Positions 51,326-60,910 of a stretch of DNA of 64,000 bases are shown one piece after another; position 1 is the stretch's first letter, and every line of letters begins with the position of its first letter. Position numbers and translations under genes: made by a program. The stretch comes from JAEXNA01 sp041676625 (GTDB taxonomy: Bacteria > Vulcanimicrobiota > Xenobia > Xenobiales > JADMJV01): contig JBAYRN010000001.1 in the NCBI GenBank assembly GCA_041676625.1, forward strand, positions 61,808-125,807. The letters are read 5' to 3'. The notes under the pieces are model-generated. The model searched no databases, had not been told where the DNA came from, and saw only the letters and a list, made by a program, of their open reading frames with translations.

Positions 51326-54300
51326 CTACTCTGAGGTGCCAGCGGGTTTCGCGATGGGGAAATCCTGTCCGGCTGAAAACTGCCAGATCCCCTGGCGGCT
51401 GCCCCGAAACTTCATGGAGAGCTCTGGAACCTTCTCGCTGAGATAGGTCAACAATTGATTCACGGTGACCTCGTGGTCGCGTCCCAGCTCTCCCTGGAGG
51501 CCGTTTAGGACCGCGTAGGTGAAGAGTCCGTGCCCCAACTCGGGGATTTCAGCCGCCGTGGCATCGGGAGTGGAGCCTGCCACCAGAAACGTGCCGGCCT
51601 GGCGGGCCAAGACTTTCTGATCCTTGATCAGCATTGAGCCCTGCTCGCTGGCGATGAGGGGAGTCTCCTTCTCCACTAGCAGTTCGGCCAGGTCCTTGGC
51701 GCTGGCCCCGGCGTGGCAGGTGTCTAGAAAGAGAACCTGCCGGGTGGCGGGCAGATGGGACAGGATCTTGCCCAGTTCCGCAGAGCTGAGGGCCTGGCTG
51801 GAAACCTTGCCGTCTGCGCCGTGGGGAATGAAGTGGAAGCGATTATCAATGATGGTCCCGTGTCCGGCCAGAAAGACCAGCAGGGTGTCCTGAGGTTCGC
51901 ATTCGATGGCCGAAAGAGCCTTCACGATGCTCTCTTTGTTGGCTTCTTGGTCGTACAGGGTCACCTTGTTGACCTTGTTGTAGAGGCCCGGTTCGAAGGC
52001 CTTCACGAAGCTCTGGGCGTCTTGCACCGCAAAATCCAGGCGATTGGGATAATCGTTGACGGCGGCCGCGAAGACGTGAAGGGTCTTTTCGATGGAGGTG
52101 GTTTGGCCTTGAAAGGTGTGACGATCGGGGTCGCTCTCTACCGAGCGGTCGCTGTTGAATGCGCTGGCCCGCAATCTATTTTCCCCGGCTACAGCCTTGA
52201 CTTTAAATGGAGAAGAACCCGCTACCCGGTGACCGTTGTGATAGAGTCGCACCTCGGCGTCCTGGGCCAGGGGGGCTTCGGGCTCCAGGGAGATTTGGTA
52301 GAAGCCGCCCTCCAACTGTTTCGGGGGCAAGATCTTGACCCGGGGAGGCGGGGTGCCCAGGGTGGGTCCTGAAACGGCCGCGCTCGCTCTGCTAGCAGGC
52401 TTGATGGTGCGGGCCAGGAGCCCCGGTTGGTAAAACTTTTCAAAAAATCTGGACAGTTCGAAAAGCTCGCCGTTCCAGCGCCATTCGATCAGGTTCTGGG
52501 CCTCCTGGGTGCCGTCGAAGTGGAAATCGGAAGCGATGCAGAGCCAGTTTTCACCTTCGTCCAGGGTTAGCAGGGTGGCGAGCTTCTCGGGGTTTTGCTT
52601 GTTCCAGAGTATGACTTGAGAATCATAGGCGGTGGTCAGGACCACCTCGTCCAGGGCCAGCACGTCCAGGCAAGAAGAGAGATGGTCGCCGTAAGTCTTG
52701 AGGATCTTTCCCTGAACATCCATGAGGTAGGCCCGCTGGTTGGCTGCTATCAGCAGGTTGGCTCCGTCAGCTTTCATGGCGTGGGCCGTTCCTCGGGGCA
52801 GAACATCTTTGACGGCCGGTTCCAGGTCCAGCCGGGCCGGGTCGAACTCGACCAGTTTGCCGTACTTGCTAAGACCCAGGAGCGAATCCCTGCTGGGGTG
52901 GTTCATGAGGGTCACGAAATGATCGATCCTGGCTGTGGGTTTTTTCCAACTGTGGATGATCTTGTGGTAGCCAAGGTCGTATAGGCTCACCTTGTCGGCG
53001 TCCGACAAAAAGAGCTTTCTGCCGTCCTGGGAGTAGGTGAGGGACTGGGCCGTCTTGTCGATGGAGATCTCTTGCTTCTGCGCCCCGGTTCCCGCTTCCA
53101 CGATGAAGAGGTGGGGGTATCTTTCCAGGGTCCCTACCGCTAACTCCCGCCCGTCGGGGCTGAGGGAGAGCGCCGTGATCCCTTCACCGTATCTAGCCCC
53201 TCCCTGGGAAAACTTTTTCTCCCACAGGTGGGTTCCGGTCCTGGTATCGAAAGCGTGCAGGATACCGTCGTTGCCGCCGGCATACAAAACGTTCTGGCCC
53301 AGGCAGATCAGCGGGAAGTATCCGGTGGAAAAGCTGTGCTTGGGCTGCCCGGTGCTCAGATCATAACTAAGTACGAAGTTGCTACCGGCGGAAAGAAAAA
53401 GGGTGTTGTCGCGCTCCAGGAGTTCCGTGAAACTCAAGCCTCGTCCGCCCAAAAAACTGGTCTTCCAGTTTTCTCCCTGGCGCACGGCCAGAGGCACGGC
53501 GATCTCTCCGGTGCTGCCGTAGGCCCCGGCCAGGGCGGTCTGGGAAGGATTGACGGAGATGGTGTTGATGCCGTACTTCTGGAAATGGAGGAGCGGAGAG
53601 ACCGCCCCGCTCTCGGCATCGATCAGAGTCAGCTCGCCTCCGGCGGTGGCAGCCACCAACGAACCTTCCAGAAAGGCCAGCTTAAATCCCAGATCATTTC
53701 CGGACATGCCCGGGCCCTTCAGCATCTCTTCGTCCACCGCGTTTTCGTTGACCGGTGCCCTGAAGAGCAGCGCTTCTGTTTCCAGATCCCAGGCTTCCAG
53801 CCAGTTGACCGTGGTAGCCACGAAAGCGGTCTTGCCATCGGGGCTCAAAAGAAGGTCCTTCACTCCCCAGCGATTGTATGGGCTTTCCGGAAGCTTGACC
53901 GGGGCCTCCAGGCTTCCATACATCAGCCCCTCGGAGTTGGCGGCCACCATACCGTTCGGACCTTGCAGGCACAACAGGTCGAACTTGGCCGGGGTCTTCA
54001 CGACACTGATCTGGCCATCGCTGACCCGAAGCACTTCGTCCGTTACTCCGTAGACGTAGAGATCCCCCTGCCGGTCGGCGGCCAATTGCAGCCCCGACGT
54101 CTGGTAGCGCTCGGGTAGCTCCACTGTTTTCAAGAGTTTGCCGGAGTCGGGGTCCCACAGATACAGACGCCCGCTCTGCTCGAGCGCCCACAGGCCGGCG
54201 TCGGTCTTTTCCAGGGCCGTGACCGGCTTGCCCCAGGCCTCTTGGTTTTCTTCGTTGGCCGGCATCCACATAGTCCGTTTGACCCGCTCTTGCCGGGTGT

Positions 54301-54487
54301 CCCAGACCTTCAACGAACCGTCCTCGGAGCAGGTGGCGACCCGAATATCGTCCAGCCAGACTACATCTCTGGTATTGCGGGCGTGACCGGACTGGAGCAC
54401 CAGTTCCAGTTCGTCTGCCCGGGCCACGCCGGGGAGAGCCAGGGTGGTGAAAAGGAGAGCCAGGGAAAGATAGCGGAGGATGTTCAT
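51326..54487 (-). CDS. WD40-repeat caspase-like protease (peptidase C14)
   Basis: A 1053-residue secreted protein. Signal peptide about 1-24 (LALPGVARA), then beta-propeller repeats (about 30-680; e.g. WDTRQERVKR, LSPDGRELAVGT, SQDGRKLFLSD), an Ig-like segment (about 710-790) and a C-terminal caspase-fold domain (about 800-1045). The catalytic dyad is H876 in FLAGHGT and C924 in FLDTCHAGAS. This matches prokaryotic caspase homologues in which WD40 repeats serve as sensing or binding units. A signal peptide puts it outside the cytoplasm, unlike many immune-type caspases. It is convergent with dusA and divergent from PPDK. Confidence 0.9.
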   Translation of the reverse strand: MNILRYLSLALLFTTLALPGVARADELELVLQSGHARNTRDVVWLDDIRVATCSEDGSLKVWDTRQERVKRTMWMPANEENQEAWGKPVTALEKTDAGLWALEQSGRLYLWDPDSGKLLKTVELPERYQTSGLQLAADRQGDLYVYGVTDEVLRVSDGQISVVKTPAKFDLLCLQGPNGMVAANSEGLMYGSLEAPVKLPESPYNRWGVKDLLLSPDGKTAFVATTVNWLEAWDLETEALLFRAPVNENAVDEEMLKGPGMSGNDLGFKLAFLEGSLVAATAGGELTLIDAESGAVSPLLHFQKYGINTISVNPSQTALAGAYGSTGEIAVPLAVRQGENWKTSFLGGRGLSFTELLERDNTLFLSAGSNFVLSYDLSTGQPKHSFSTGYFPLICLGQNVLYAGGNDGILHAFDTRTGTHLWEKKFSQGGARYGEGITALSLSPDGRELAVGTLERYPHLFIVEAGTGAQKQEISIDKTAQSLTYSQDGRKLFLSDADKVSLYDLGYHKIIHSWKKPTARIDHFVTLMNHPSRDSLLGLSKYGKLVEFDPARLDLEPAVKDVLPRGTAHAMKADGANLLIAANQRAYLMDVQGKILKTYGDHLSSCLDVLALDEVVLTTAYDSQVILWNKQNPEKLATLLTLDEGENWLCIASDFHFDGTQEAQNLIEWRWNGELFELSRFFEKFYQPGLLARTIKPASRASAAVSGPTLGTPPPRVKILPPKQLEGGFYQISLEPEAPLAQDAEVRLYHNGHRVAGSSPFKVKAVAGENRLRASAFNSDRSVESDPDRHTFQGQTTSIEKTLHVFAAAVNDYPNRLDFAVQDAQSFVKAFEPGLYNKVNKVTLYDQEANKESIVKALSAIECEPQDTLLVFLAGHGTIIDNRFHFIPHGADGKVSSQALSSAELGKILSHLPATRQVLFLDTCHAGASAKDLAELLVEKETPLIASEQGSMLIKDQKVLARQAGTFLVAGSTPDATAAEIPELGHGLFTYAVLNGLQGELGRDHEVTVNQLLTYLSEKVPELSMKFRGSRQGIWQFSAGQDFPIAKPAGTSE

Positions 54488-54573
54488 CTAGGACAATCCT
54501 CCATGATGAAAGGGAAAACCTTCTAACCGGTATAAGTGGGTGCACCCGAATAGAGATTTGAAGAGGTGCTACT

Positions 54574-57456
54574 GTGACACAAACACTGAGCCAGGATTGG
54601 AAAAAAGAACTCACCGACCAGAAAGCGACCTATGCCTTTGAAGAAGGCAAAGCCGAGATGAAAAACATCCTCGGCGGCAAGGGGGCGAACCTATCTGAAA
54701 TGACCCGACTGGGTTTTCCCGTACCCCCCGGTTTCGTCGTGACCACCGAAGTTTGCAACGTTTACTCCGCGGTGGGGGAGATGCCCCAGGGGCTGGGCGA
54801 CGAAGTGCTGGAGCGCACGGAAGCTCTGGCCAAGAAAATGGGGAAGGAGTTCGGTAGCACCAACAATCCGCTGCTGCTGTCGGTCCGCTCCGGAGCCAGG
54901 ATCTCCATGCCCGGGATGATGGACACCGTCCTGAATCTGGGCCTCAACGACGAGGCCGTGCAAGGTTTGGCCAAGCAGTCGGGCGACGCCCGCTTTGCCT
55001 ACGACGCCTATCGCCGCTTCATCCAGATGTTTTCCGATGTGGTGATGGGACTCCCCAAGCACGAATTCGAGCACCTCATCACCCACAAAAAGAAAGAAGC
55101 GGGAGTGGTTCTGGATAAAGACCTGACCGCCGACCATCTGAAAGCTCTGGTGGAAGAGTTCAAGGACAAGTTTCGCAAGGAAGCCGGTCGAGAGTTTCCC
55201 ACCGACGCCAAAGAGCAGTTGCTGCTGGCCGTGGAAGCGGTCTTCAAGAGTTGGAACAACCCGAGAGCCTTCGTTTATCGGGAAAAAGAACGCATACCCC
55301 ACGATCTGGGAACCGCGGTAAACGTGCAGGCCATGGTCTTCGGCAATCTGGGTGACGACTCCGGGACCGGAGTGGCATTTACCCGGGACTACAACACCGG
55401 GGAAAGAAAACCGGTGGGAGACTTCCTGCTCAACGCCCAGGGAGAAGACGTGGTGGCCGGTATCCGCACTCCGCTACCCCTGGAGAAGACCGCCGACTAC
55501 TTCCCCGAGGTGTGGAAAGAACTCCAGGACATCAGCCACAAGCTCGAGCAGCACTATACCGACATGCAAGACATGGAGTTTACCATCGAAAAGGGCAAGC
55601 TCTTCATGCTGCAGACCAGGACCGGTAAGCGCACCGCCCAGTCGGCGGTCAGGATCGCCGTGGACATGGTGGCCGAAGGCTTGATCGACGAAAAAACGGC
55701 GGTTCTTCGGGTCAAGCCCGAGCAACTGGACCGGCTGTTGCACCCTTACATTCCGGACAAGGTCAAGAAGCAGGCTGAATCGGAAGGTAAGCTGTTGGCC
55801 AAAGGCACCAACGCCTCTCCCGGGGCGGCCACCGGTATCGTGGTGTTCGAAGCCAACGACGCCGTGGCCAAGCACGCCGAAGGGCACCAGGTGCTCCTGG
55901 TGCGCCCCGAAACCACCCCCGACGACGCGCACGGTATGGCGATCGCCAAAGGGATCCTGACCTCCACCGGAGGTCCGTCCTCTCACGCCGCGCTGGTGGC
56001 CCGGGGCTGGGGTATCCCCTGTATCGTGGGCTGTGAAGCGCTGCGCATCGATCTGGCCAAGAAAAAAGTGACGGTGGGCGACGTGACCTTCGGCGAAGGC
56101 GACAAGCTGACCATCGACGGAGGTACCGGGGAAGTATTGCTGGGAGAACTGGAGCTCCACGAACCCACCGATCTGTCTCCTGAGACCAAGACCGTTCTGG
56201 GTTGGGCGGACAGCTACCGCAAGCTGGGCGTGTACGCCAACGCCGACACTCCTACCGATGCTCAGAGAGCGCGCAACTTCGGGGCCGAGGGCATCGGGCT
56301 CTGCCGCACCGAGCACATGTTCATGGAGCGGGACCGCCTGCCCATCGTGCAGGAGATGATCATGATCGCCAGCACCGCCGAGTCCGGCAATCGCCAACTG
56401 CAGGAGCTGCTGGGTAGCCTCAAGGGAGTCAATAAAGAGAGCCGCCAGTATCGCGACACTCAAGAACAGATCGACGCCCTAAAGAGCAAGATCGACAAAC
56501 CCTGGAACACCTACAAGGAGCTGCTGAGCAAGTTGCTGCCGATCCAGCGGGGTGACTTCTCCGGCATCCTGGAAGCCATGCAGGGTCACTGGGTGATCAT
56601 CCGGTTGCTCGACCCGCCGTTGCACGAGTTCCTGCCCGGCCTGGGCGAACTCCTGATCGACGTGACCCGCCTCAAGACCTTGAAGCCGGTGGACCAAGGC
56701 GCCTTCGACAAAGCTCTGGCCGAAGTCAAGGAAAAACGCGGCAAGGACATGAGCCTGGAGCGCCTGGAGGAACTGCTCCACCAGGTGGAATCCATGAAGG
56801 AGTCCAACCCCATGCTGGGATTGCGCTTCTGTCGTCTGGGCATCGTCTATCCCGAGATCTACAAGATGCAAGTCCGGGCCATCATGGAAGCCGCTTCTGA
56901 CCTGCAGAAGAAAGGGGTGGACGCTCGCCCCGAGATCATGGTTCCCGGGATCGGTTCGGTGGAAGAGATGAAGCTGTGCCGGGCCATGGCCGAGGAAGTG
57001 GTGGCGGAAGTGGAAGCCGAGAAGGGGATCAAGGTCAAACACAAGATCGGAACCATGATCGAGCTTCCCCGGGCTACCGCGGTGGCAGGCGATCTGTCTC
57101 AGGTGGCCGATTTCTTCTCCTTCGGTACCAACGACCTGACCCAAACCACCTTCGGCTACTCCCGAGACGACGCGGCCGGTACCTTCATGCCGGTGTATCT
57201 GCAGCGGGAAGTGCTCAAGCGGGACCCCTTTCAGGTGGTCGACCGCCAGGGGGTGGGCCGGCTCATGCGCATGGGTGTAGACGAAGGCCGTCAGTCCAAC
57301 CCGGACCTGGAAGTAGGCATCTGCGGAGAGCACGGCGGTGAGCCCGACTCCGTGGAGTTCTGCCACCTGCTGGGCTTGAACTACGTCTCCTGCTCGCCCT
57401 TCCGGGTGCCGATCGCCCGACTGGCGGCAGCCCACGCCGCCATCAACAACGCCTAA
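54574..57456 (+). CDS. ppdK: Pyruvate, phosphate dikinase
   Basis: A 960-residue PPDK that interconverts pyruvate, ATP and phosphate with PEP, AMP and pyrophosphate. The nucleotide domain starts with GGKGANLSEMTRLG; the swivelling phosphohistidine is H471 in GGPSSHAALVARGWG; the PEP-binding barrel holds GLCRTEHMF, IRLLDPPLHEFLP, SFGTNDLTQTT and GICGEHGGEP with the catalytic Cys. It is about 80 residues longer than usual, chiefly through a helical, charged insert at about 605-650 after the EHMFMERDRLP segment. GTG start behind AGAGGTG. A strong terminator follows at 57480. Confidence 0.96.
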   Translation: MTQTLSQDWKKELTDQKATYAFEEGKAEMKNILGGKGANLSEMTRLGFPVPPGFVVTTEVCNVYSAVGEMPQGLGDEVLERTEALAKKMGKEFGSTNNPLLLSVRSGARISMPGMMDTVLNLGLNDEAVQGLAKQSGDARFAYDAYRRFIQMFSDVVMGLPKHEFEHLITHKKKEAGVVLDKDLTADHLKALVEEFKDKFRKEAGREFPTDAKEQLLLAVEAVFKSWNNPRAFVYREKERIPHDLGTAVNVQAMVFGNLGDDSGTGVAFTRDYNTGERKPVGDFLLNAQGEDVVAGIRTPLPLEKTADYFPEVWKELQDISHKLEQHYTDMQDMEFTIEKGKLFMLQTRTGKRTAQSAVRIAVDMVAEGLIDEKTAVLRVKPEQLDRLLHPYIPDKVKKQAESEGKLLAKGTNASPGAATGIVVFEANDAVAKHAEGHQVLLVRPETTPDDAHGMAIAKGILTSTGGPSSHAALVARGWGIPCIVGCEALRIDLAKKKVTVGDVTFGEGDKLTIDGGTGEVLLGELELHEPTDLSPETKTVLGWADSYRKLGVYANADTPTDAQRARNFGAEGIGLCRTEHMFMERDRLPIVQEMIMIASTAESGNRQLQELLGSLKGVNKESRQYRDTQEQIDALKSKIDKPWNTYKELLSKLLPIQRGDFSGILEAMQGHWVIIRLLDPPLHEFLPGLGELLIDVTRLKTLKPVDQGAFDKALAEVKEKRGKDMSLERLEELLHQVESMKESNPMLGLRFCRLGIVYPEIYKMQVRAIMEAASDLQKKGVDARPEIMVPGIGSVEEMKLCRAMAEEVVAEVEAEKGIKVKHKIGTMIELPRATAVAGDLSQVADFFSFGTNDLTQTTFGYSRDDAAGTFMPVYLQREVLKRDPFQVVDRQGVGRLMRMGVDEGRQSNPDLEVGICGEHGGEPDSVEFCHLLGLNYVSCSPFRVPIARLAAAHAAINNA

Positions 57457-57479
57457 CTCGACGGAGTCGACTGAGCCAT

Positions 57480-57512
57480 AGAAAAAGCACCCTTTGCGGG
57501 GTGCTTTTTCTA
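57480..57512 (+). terminator. Rho-independent terminator after ppdK
   Basis: A perfect stem of about 12 bases (AGAAAAAGCACC against GGTGCTTTTTCT) with a short loop; the T-run is part of the descending arm. It is symmetrical and could act in both directions. It starts 24 bases after the ppdK stop. Confidence 0.9.
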
Positions 57513-57536
57513 TTTATGTGGGTTAGGTCAGGTATT

Positions 57537-59131
57537 GTGAATTATCGTTTGTTGAGATCACTCATTTTCTTTTCTGTTCTCTTTTTCGTGGGTTGCGGAA
57601 GTTCAGGAGACTTTGTCTCCACCTTGCCCACACAAGGTACGAACACCGGAACCACCACGGTTCAGCTCCGAAGTGTTTTGGCTCAGAGCGAGGTGCCACC
57701 GGAAGTGGTGCGCTTTCGAGGGGCCGGATACGACGATGCCGGCAGCTTCTGTACGGTCCGGTGACGGTGGAGAAGGGTGAAGTGGTGGAGTGGAGCGATG
57801 TTTCCGTCACGGTGACCCGCTTCGTGGTGGAGTATCTCAACGGAGATAACGAGGTCGTGGGACTTTCCCAGGCTCGGGTGGCTTTGCTGGAGGGGGAAGT
57901 CTTCATCCTGGATAACCTCGAGGTTTTGGGGGTGAGCGAGACTTTGCCGGTGGATTTGCTGAGTCTCACCATCTCGCCGAGTGCGCCTGGTATCCTGGTT
58001 GGTGAAAGCCAGGATTTCACGGCGGAGGCCCTCTATTCCGACGGCTCCACAAAAGACCTGACCAGCCAGGTGTCCTGGGATTCCGAAAATAAAGCCACCG
58101 CCACCATGGCGGGAGCCACCGCCTCCGGCCTGGTGGAAGGCCAGAGCCGCATCACCGCCACTTTCGGTGGAAAGAGCGCCGAGACCATCCTTTCCGTGCT
58201 CGAGCCGGAGATTGTGTAACCCGAACTGGTGCTGGGCGGAAACCAAACCTACACCTTCAACACCGACACCGGAGTACTCGACCCGGCGATAGGCCCAAGC
58301 GCAACCATCCCCGGCTGGCTGGTCCCAGAGTTTCTTTTGGTCCTGCCAAAATTTACCGTGGAAACTGGCTCCACCCTTGACATTACCGGCTCTCGAGCCT
58401 TTCAAGTGATCGCCTTGGACATCCTCGTGGAAGGCAGCATTGAATTCAACGGTGCCGATGGTGCCGATGGTGCCGACGGTGCCAATCCCGGCGACCACGG
58501 CGGCAACGGAGAAGACGGCGGAGACATCCACTTCTCCGCCTTAGGAGATCTCACCATTACAGGCCATATCTCCACCAACGGCGGTGCTGGGGGTAGTGTC
58601 GATATCGCAGGTGACAATAGCGGCACAGTGATCGGCGGAAACGGTGGAAACGGTGGAAACTCCGGAAAGATCACCTTTAACGTGGCGGGGAATGAGACTG
58701 TGCTCCCCGAGAATCTACACCAGGTTGGTGGTAAAGGCGGTGCTGGAGGCGGTGTCACAATCGGGGGCGACAACGAAGGCTTCGCCTCCGCCACCGCTGG
58801 AGCTGGAGGTGATGGTGGAGCTGGGGAAGTAGGTGGGGACGGCGGTACTGGAGGGGGTGTCACAATCGGGGGCGACAACGAAGACTTCGCCTTCGCCATC
58901 GCTGGAGATGGAGGTTATGGCAGACCTGGGGGCTCTGAAGGCGGGGACGGCGGCGATGGAGGGGATGTTACAGTTAATAATCTCTCCCAGTTTGCCGCTG
59001 CCATCGCTGGAAGTGGAGGTGATGGTGGGTCGCCGGATGGTGTTGGAGGTTACGGTGGGATTGCCACAGCTGATAGTGGCACTGGAACCCTGATTCAGGG
59101 GGTCAATGGTTCACCTTCACCATCTCCGTAA
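57537..59131 (+). pseudogene. Broken glycine-rich lipoprotein gene (frameshift plus stop)
   Basis: Read as one gene, this codes a lipoprotein (signal ending at FFVGC), a YGPVTVEKGE beta-domain (PEVVRFRGAGYDDAGSF then YGPVTVEKGEVVEWSDV), a BIG2-like Ig domain (LSLTISPSAPGILVGES...) and a long Gly/Asp-rich C-terminal region. It is broken twice: a missing base near 57737-57740 shifts the frame within GSF-LYGPV, and an in-frame TAA stands at 58217-58219 before PELVLGG. A GTG at 57537 is the likely start. It could be a decayed gene, or sequencing errors could have caused it. The Gly-rich part carries 105-base repeats. Confidence 0.75.
58751..59035 (+). repeat. Tandem coding repeats, about 105 bases
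   Basis: The segment starting at 58751 recurs at 58856 nearly unchanged (GGVTIGGDNE then F-A), a 105-base or 35-residue period, with a third, diverged copy near 58964 (DVTVNNLSQFAAAIAG). These lie in the glycine-rich part of the broken lipoprotein gene. Confidence 0.8.
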
Positions 59132-59175
59132 GGGAAGTCGCGATTCACTCCTTGGACGAGGAGAGCGTTGTGGGC

Positions 59176-59205
59176 AAGAGAGCCGGCTTGATAGCCGGCT
59201 CTCTT
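59176..59205 (+). terminator. Perfect 13-base stem-loop
   Basis: AAGAGAGCCGGCT and its exact complement flank a four-base loop. The arm ends in CTCTT but no long T-run follows. It separates the broken lipoprotein gene from the toxin-antitoxin pair and probably terminates transcription. Confidence 0.75.
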
Positions 59206-59299
59206 CGATGTTTGCCCGGCCTGGCCGGCAGGCTCCCCTTGTTTCGGCCACGAGGACTGTTCCTTACTAAAGGTTAATGATACGATCAGGAGAGTTCCG

Positions 59300-59527
59300 A
59301 TGTCCTTTGAGCGAATTATAATCGATCCTGGAAAATGTAATGGCAAACCGTGCATCCGTAATACAAGGATCATGGTCAAAAACATTCTCGGCCTTATGGC
59401 TGGGGGGTACACCGTTGAACGAATATTGGAGGCCTATCCGCAACTTGAGTCAGAGGATGTTGTGGAAGCTCTCCAATATGCCAGTGCCGTCATAGACGAG
59501 GACAAGCATATTCCTCGTGCGAGTTGA
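59300..59527 (+). CDS. DUF433 antitoxin
   Basis: A 75-residue protein of the DUF433 family: IIIDPGKCNGKPCIRNTRIMV, then a helix-turn-helix-like pattern (GGYTVERILEAYPQLESEDVVEALQYA). In this family it is a proposed antitoxin that also binds DNA. It overlaps the downstream toxin gene by 11 bases, the usual arrangement for a type II pair. The ATG has GGAGAG eight bases upstream. Confidence 0.92.
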   Translation: MSFERIIIDPGKCNGKPCIRNTRIMVKNILGLMAGGYTVERILEAYPQLESEDVVEALQYASAVIDEDKHIPRAS

Positions 59528-59894
59528 ATCTCCAAGATTTCTTCTAGACGAGAATATTCCGATTCCCGTTACCGGCTGGCTCCGGGACCAGAAACCCGAT
59601 TGGACATTCGAGCATACTTCGGATGTCGGGCTGAACGGGAGTTCTGACGATGAAGTGTTCAGGTGGGCTCAAAAATATGGTGCAATCGTGGTGACTTTCG
59701 ACGATGATTTTGCGGATCTAAGAGCCTTTTCGAAAGGGCATTTCGGAGTCATACGTCTTCGGATTTGGCCAACCACGACTGAAGAAACCCAATCTGCTCT
59801 GAAGAGACTGTTTGACTCGACCGACATACCTGAGCTGCAAGGCTCTCTTACGATTATTACCCAATCAAAGATTAGAATTCGTTCGATGGGTTGA
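59517..59894 (+). CDS. DUF5615 PIN-like toxin
   Basis: A 125-residue PIN-like (Mut7-C-type) protein with acidic residues LLDENIP near the start and VVTFDDDFADL near the middle, as expected for a metal-dependent RNase. GTG start at 59517 within the antitoxin gene. DUF433 and DUF5615 are a known toxin-antitoxin pairing. Target RNA is not known here. Confidence 0.9.
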   Translation: MRVESPRFLLDENIPIPVTGWLRDQKPDWTFEHTSDVGLNGSSDDEVFRWAQKYGAIVVTFDDDFADLRAFSKGHFGVIRLRIWPTTTEETQSALKRLFDSTDIPELQGSLTIITQSKIRIRSMG

Positions 59895-59906
59895 TTTTAC
59901 AGTGGT

Positions 59907-60689
59907 CTATTGCTCGAAAGCTCGCTTCAAGATCTGGGCCATGAGTTTGACGAACTTGCCGTTTCTTTCCGGGTTGAAGCGCAGCTCTTTGCCGTGCTCT
60001 AGTTGCCAGGCCTCCACCTCGGGGGCGGCGCCGTAGGTTTTTACGATGAAGCCCCCTCCGTAGCGGATCTTCTCCTCGGGCTGGTCGGGCACCACGCTAA
60101 AATCGGCCTGTCGGAGTTGAGCCACCAGGCCGCCCTGCCCCCATAGCAAAACTCTCGACCACTCGCCGATCACCTCTCCCCGGCGGACCCCGATGGTCAG
60201 GTCCTGGGGTTGGGCGGATTGGCCGTGCAGGTCCAGCAGAAGGACGCGCCCGTGAACCTCGATCAGCCTGTCCACTTCCTGGCGAAGAGTGGTATGAAAG
60301 GCGCGGTGGACGTCCTGACCCGGGCCGGGCGGGGAGGAGAGTTCTTCGGGTCGATTGAGGTCGCAGAACTTGCGATGGATGTGGCTGACCAGCACCGACG
60401 GCGACTTGCCGGTGGCTTGGTGCAGCTCCTGTTTGTAAAGCTCGGCGAGCTCCAGGGTTACCAGATCCCGTTTGTTGGAAAAGTTCGGATCCCCGGACTC
60501 CTCCTTTTGGCGTATCGCCGCCCCGGCCAGGTCCTCTCCGCCTGCGTGGGGCGCCACCAACAGGATGGGCAGTTCGCCTTTTTCAAAGGTAAAGGGCTCG
60601 GCCGGGGCCGGTTGACACAGCAGCAGCAGGATCAGAACGCTTGGCAATAGGTGTTTGGACCGGTAATATCGTGATGGTGAGTGATGCAA
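59907..60689 (-). CDS. Secreted N-formylglutamate amidohydrolase-like protein
   Basis: About 260 residues. Motifs of the N-formylglutamate amidohydrolase fold are present: LLVAPHAGG, HIHRKFCDLNRP, LLLDLHGQSA, VKTYGA. A signal peptide (SKHLLPSVLILLLLCQPAPA) suggests export, unusual for the histidine-pathway enzyme, so the substrate may be an exported amide. The frame runs up to 60779, but I chose the TTG at 60689 behind AAAGGA. That start overlaps the 5' end of the divergent Cys-rich gene by 16 bases. Confidence 0.8.
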   Translation of the reverse strand: MHHSPSRYYRSKHLLPSVLILLLLCQPAPAEPFTFEKGELPILLVAPHAGGEDLAGAAIRQKEESGDPNFSNKRDLVTLELAELYKQELHQATGKSPSVLVSHIHRKFCDLNRPEELSSPPGPGQDVHRAFHTTLRQEVDRLIEVHGRVLLLDLHGQSAQPQDLTIGVRRGEVIGEWSRVLLWGQGGLVAQLRQADFSVVPDQPEEKIRYGGGFIVKTYGAAPEVEAWQLEHGKELRFNPERNGKFVKLMAQILKRAFEQ

Positions 60690-60910
60690 AAAAAGATCCT
60701 TTCCGAATTTGCGCCCTCTGTCGCCATTTCCGGGTCGACGAGTCGAAGCGCGAATTTCCTCAAATAGCCGATTCGGCATACTTGACCTATTCCTGCGAAA
60801 AATTGGGCTGGACCAGCCGAGAGGACTACCTGATGACTTCCGATGCTTCGAGCGAGTATCAGGCCGATCCCGGTCAGGATTTTGACTGTCCGTACTGGGA
60901 AGCGCCGTGA
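60674..60910 (+). CDS. Small Cys-rich protein
   Basis: A 78-residue protein with ICALCRHF near the start, YSCEK and FDCPYWEAP near the end: four cysteines that could bind zinc. ATG at 60674 (the frame is open from 60641 and a GTG follows). The stop overlaps the rhomboid start (GTGA), so it is co-translated with rhomboid. Function unknown. Confidence 0.7.
   Translation: MVSDAKKDPFRICALCRHFRVDESKREFPQIADSAYLTYSCEKLGWTSREDYLMTSDASSEYQADPGQDFDCPYWEAP

Noticed and set aside
55474..56463. Open frame antisense to ppdK
   Set aside because: Shadow frame; ppdK is unambiguous.
58229..59131. A separate gene starting at GTG 58229 after the broken lipoprotein
   Set aside because: No ribosome site or signal peptide; the frame is the same as the upstream part and only a TAA separates them, so a single broken gene is simpler.
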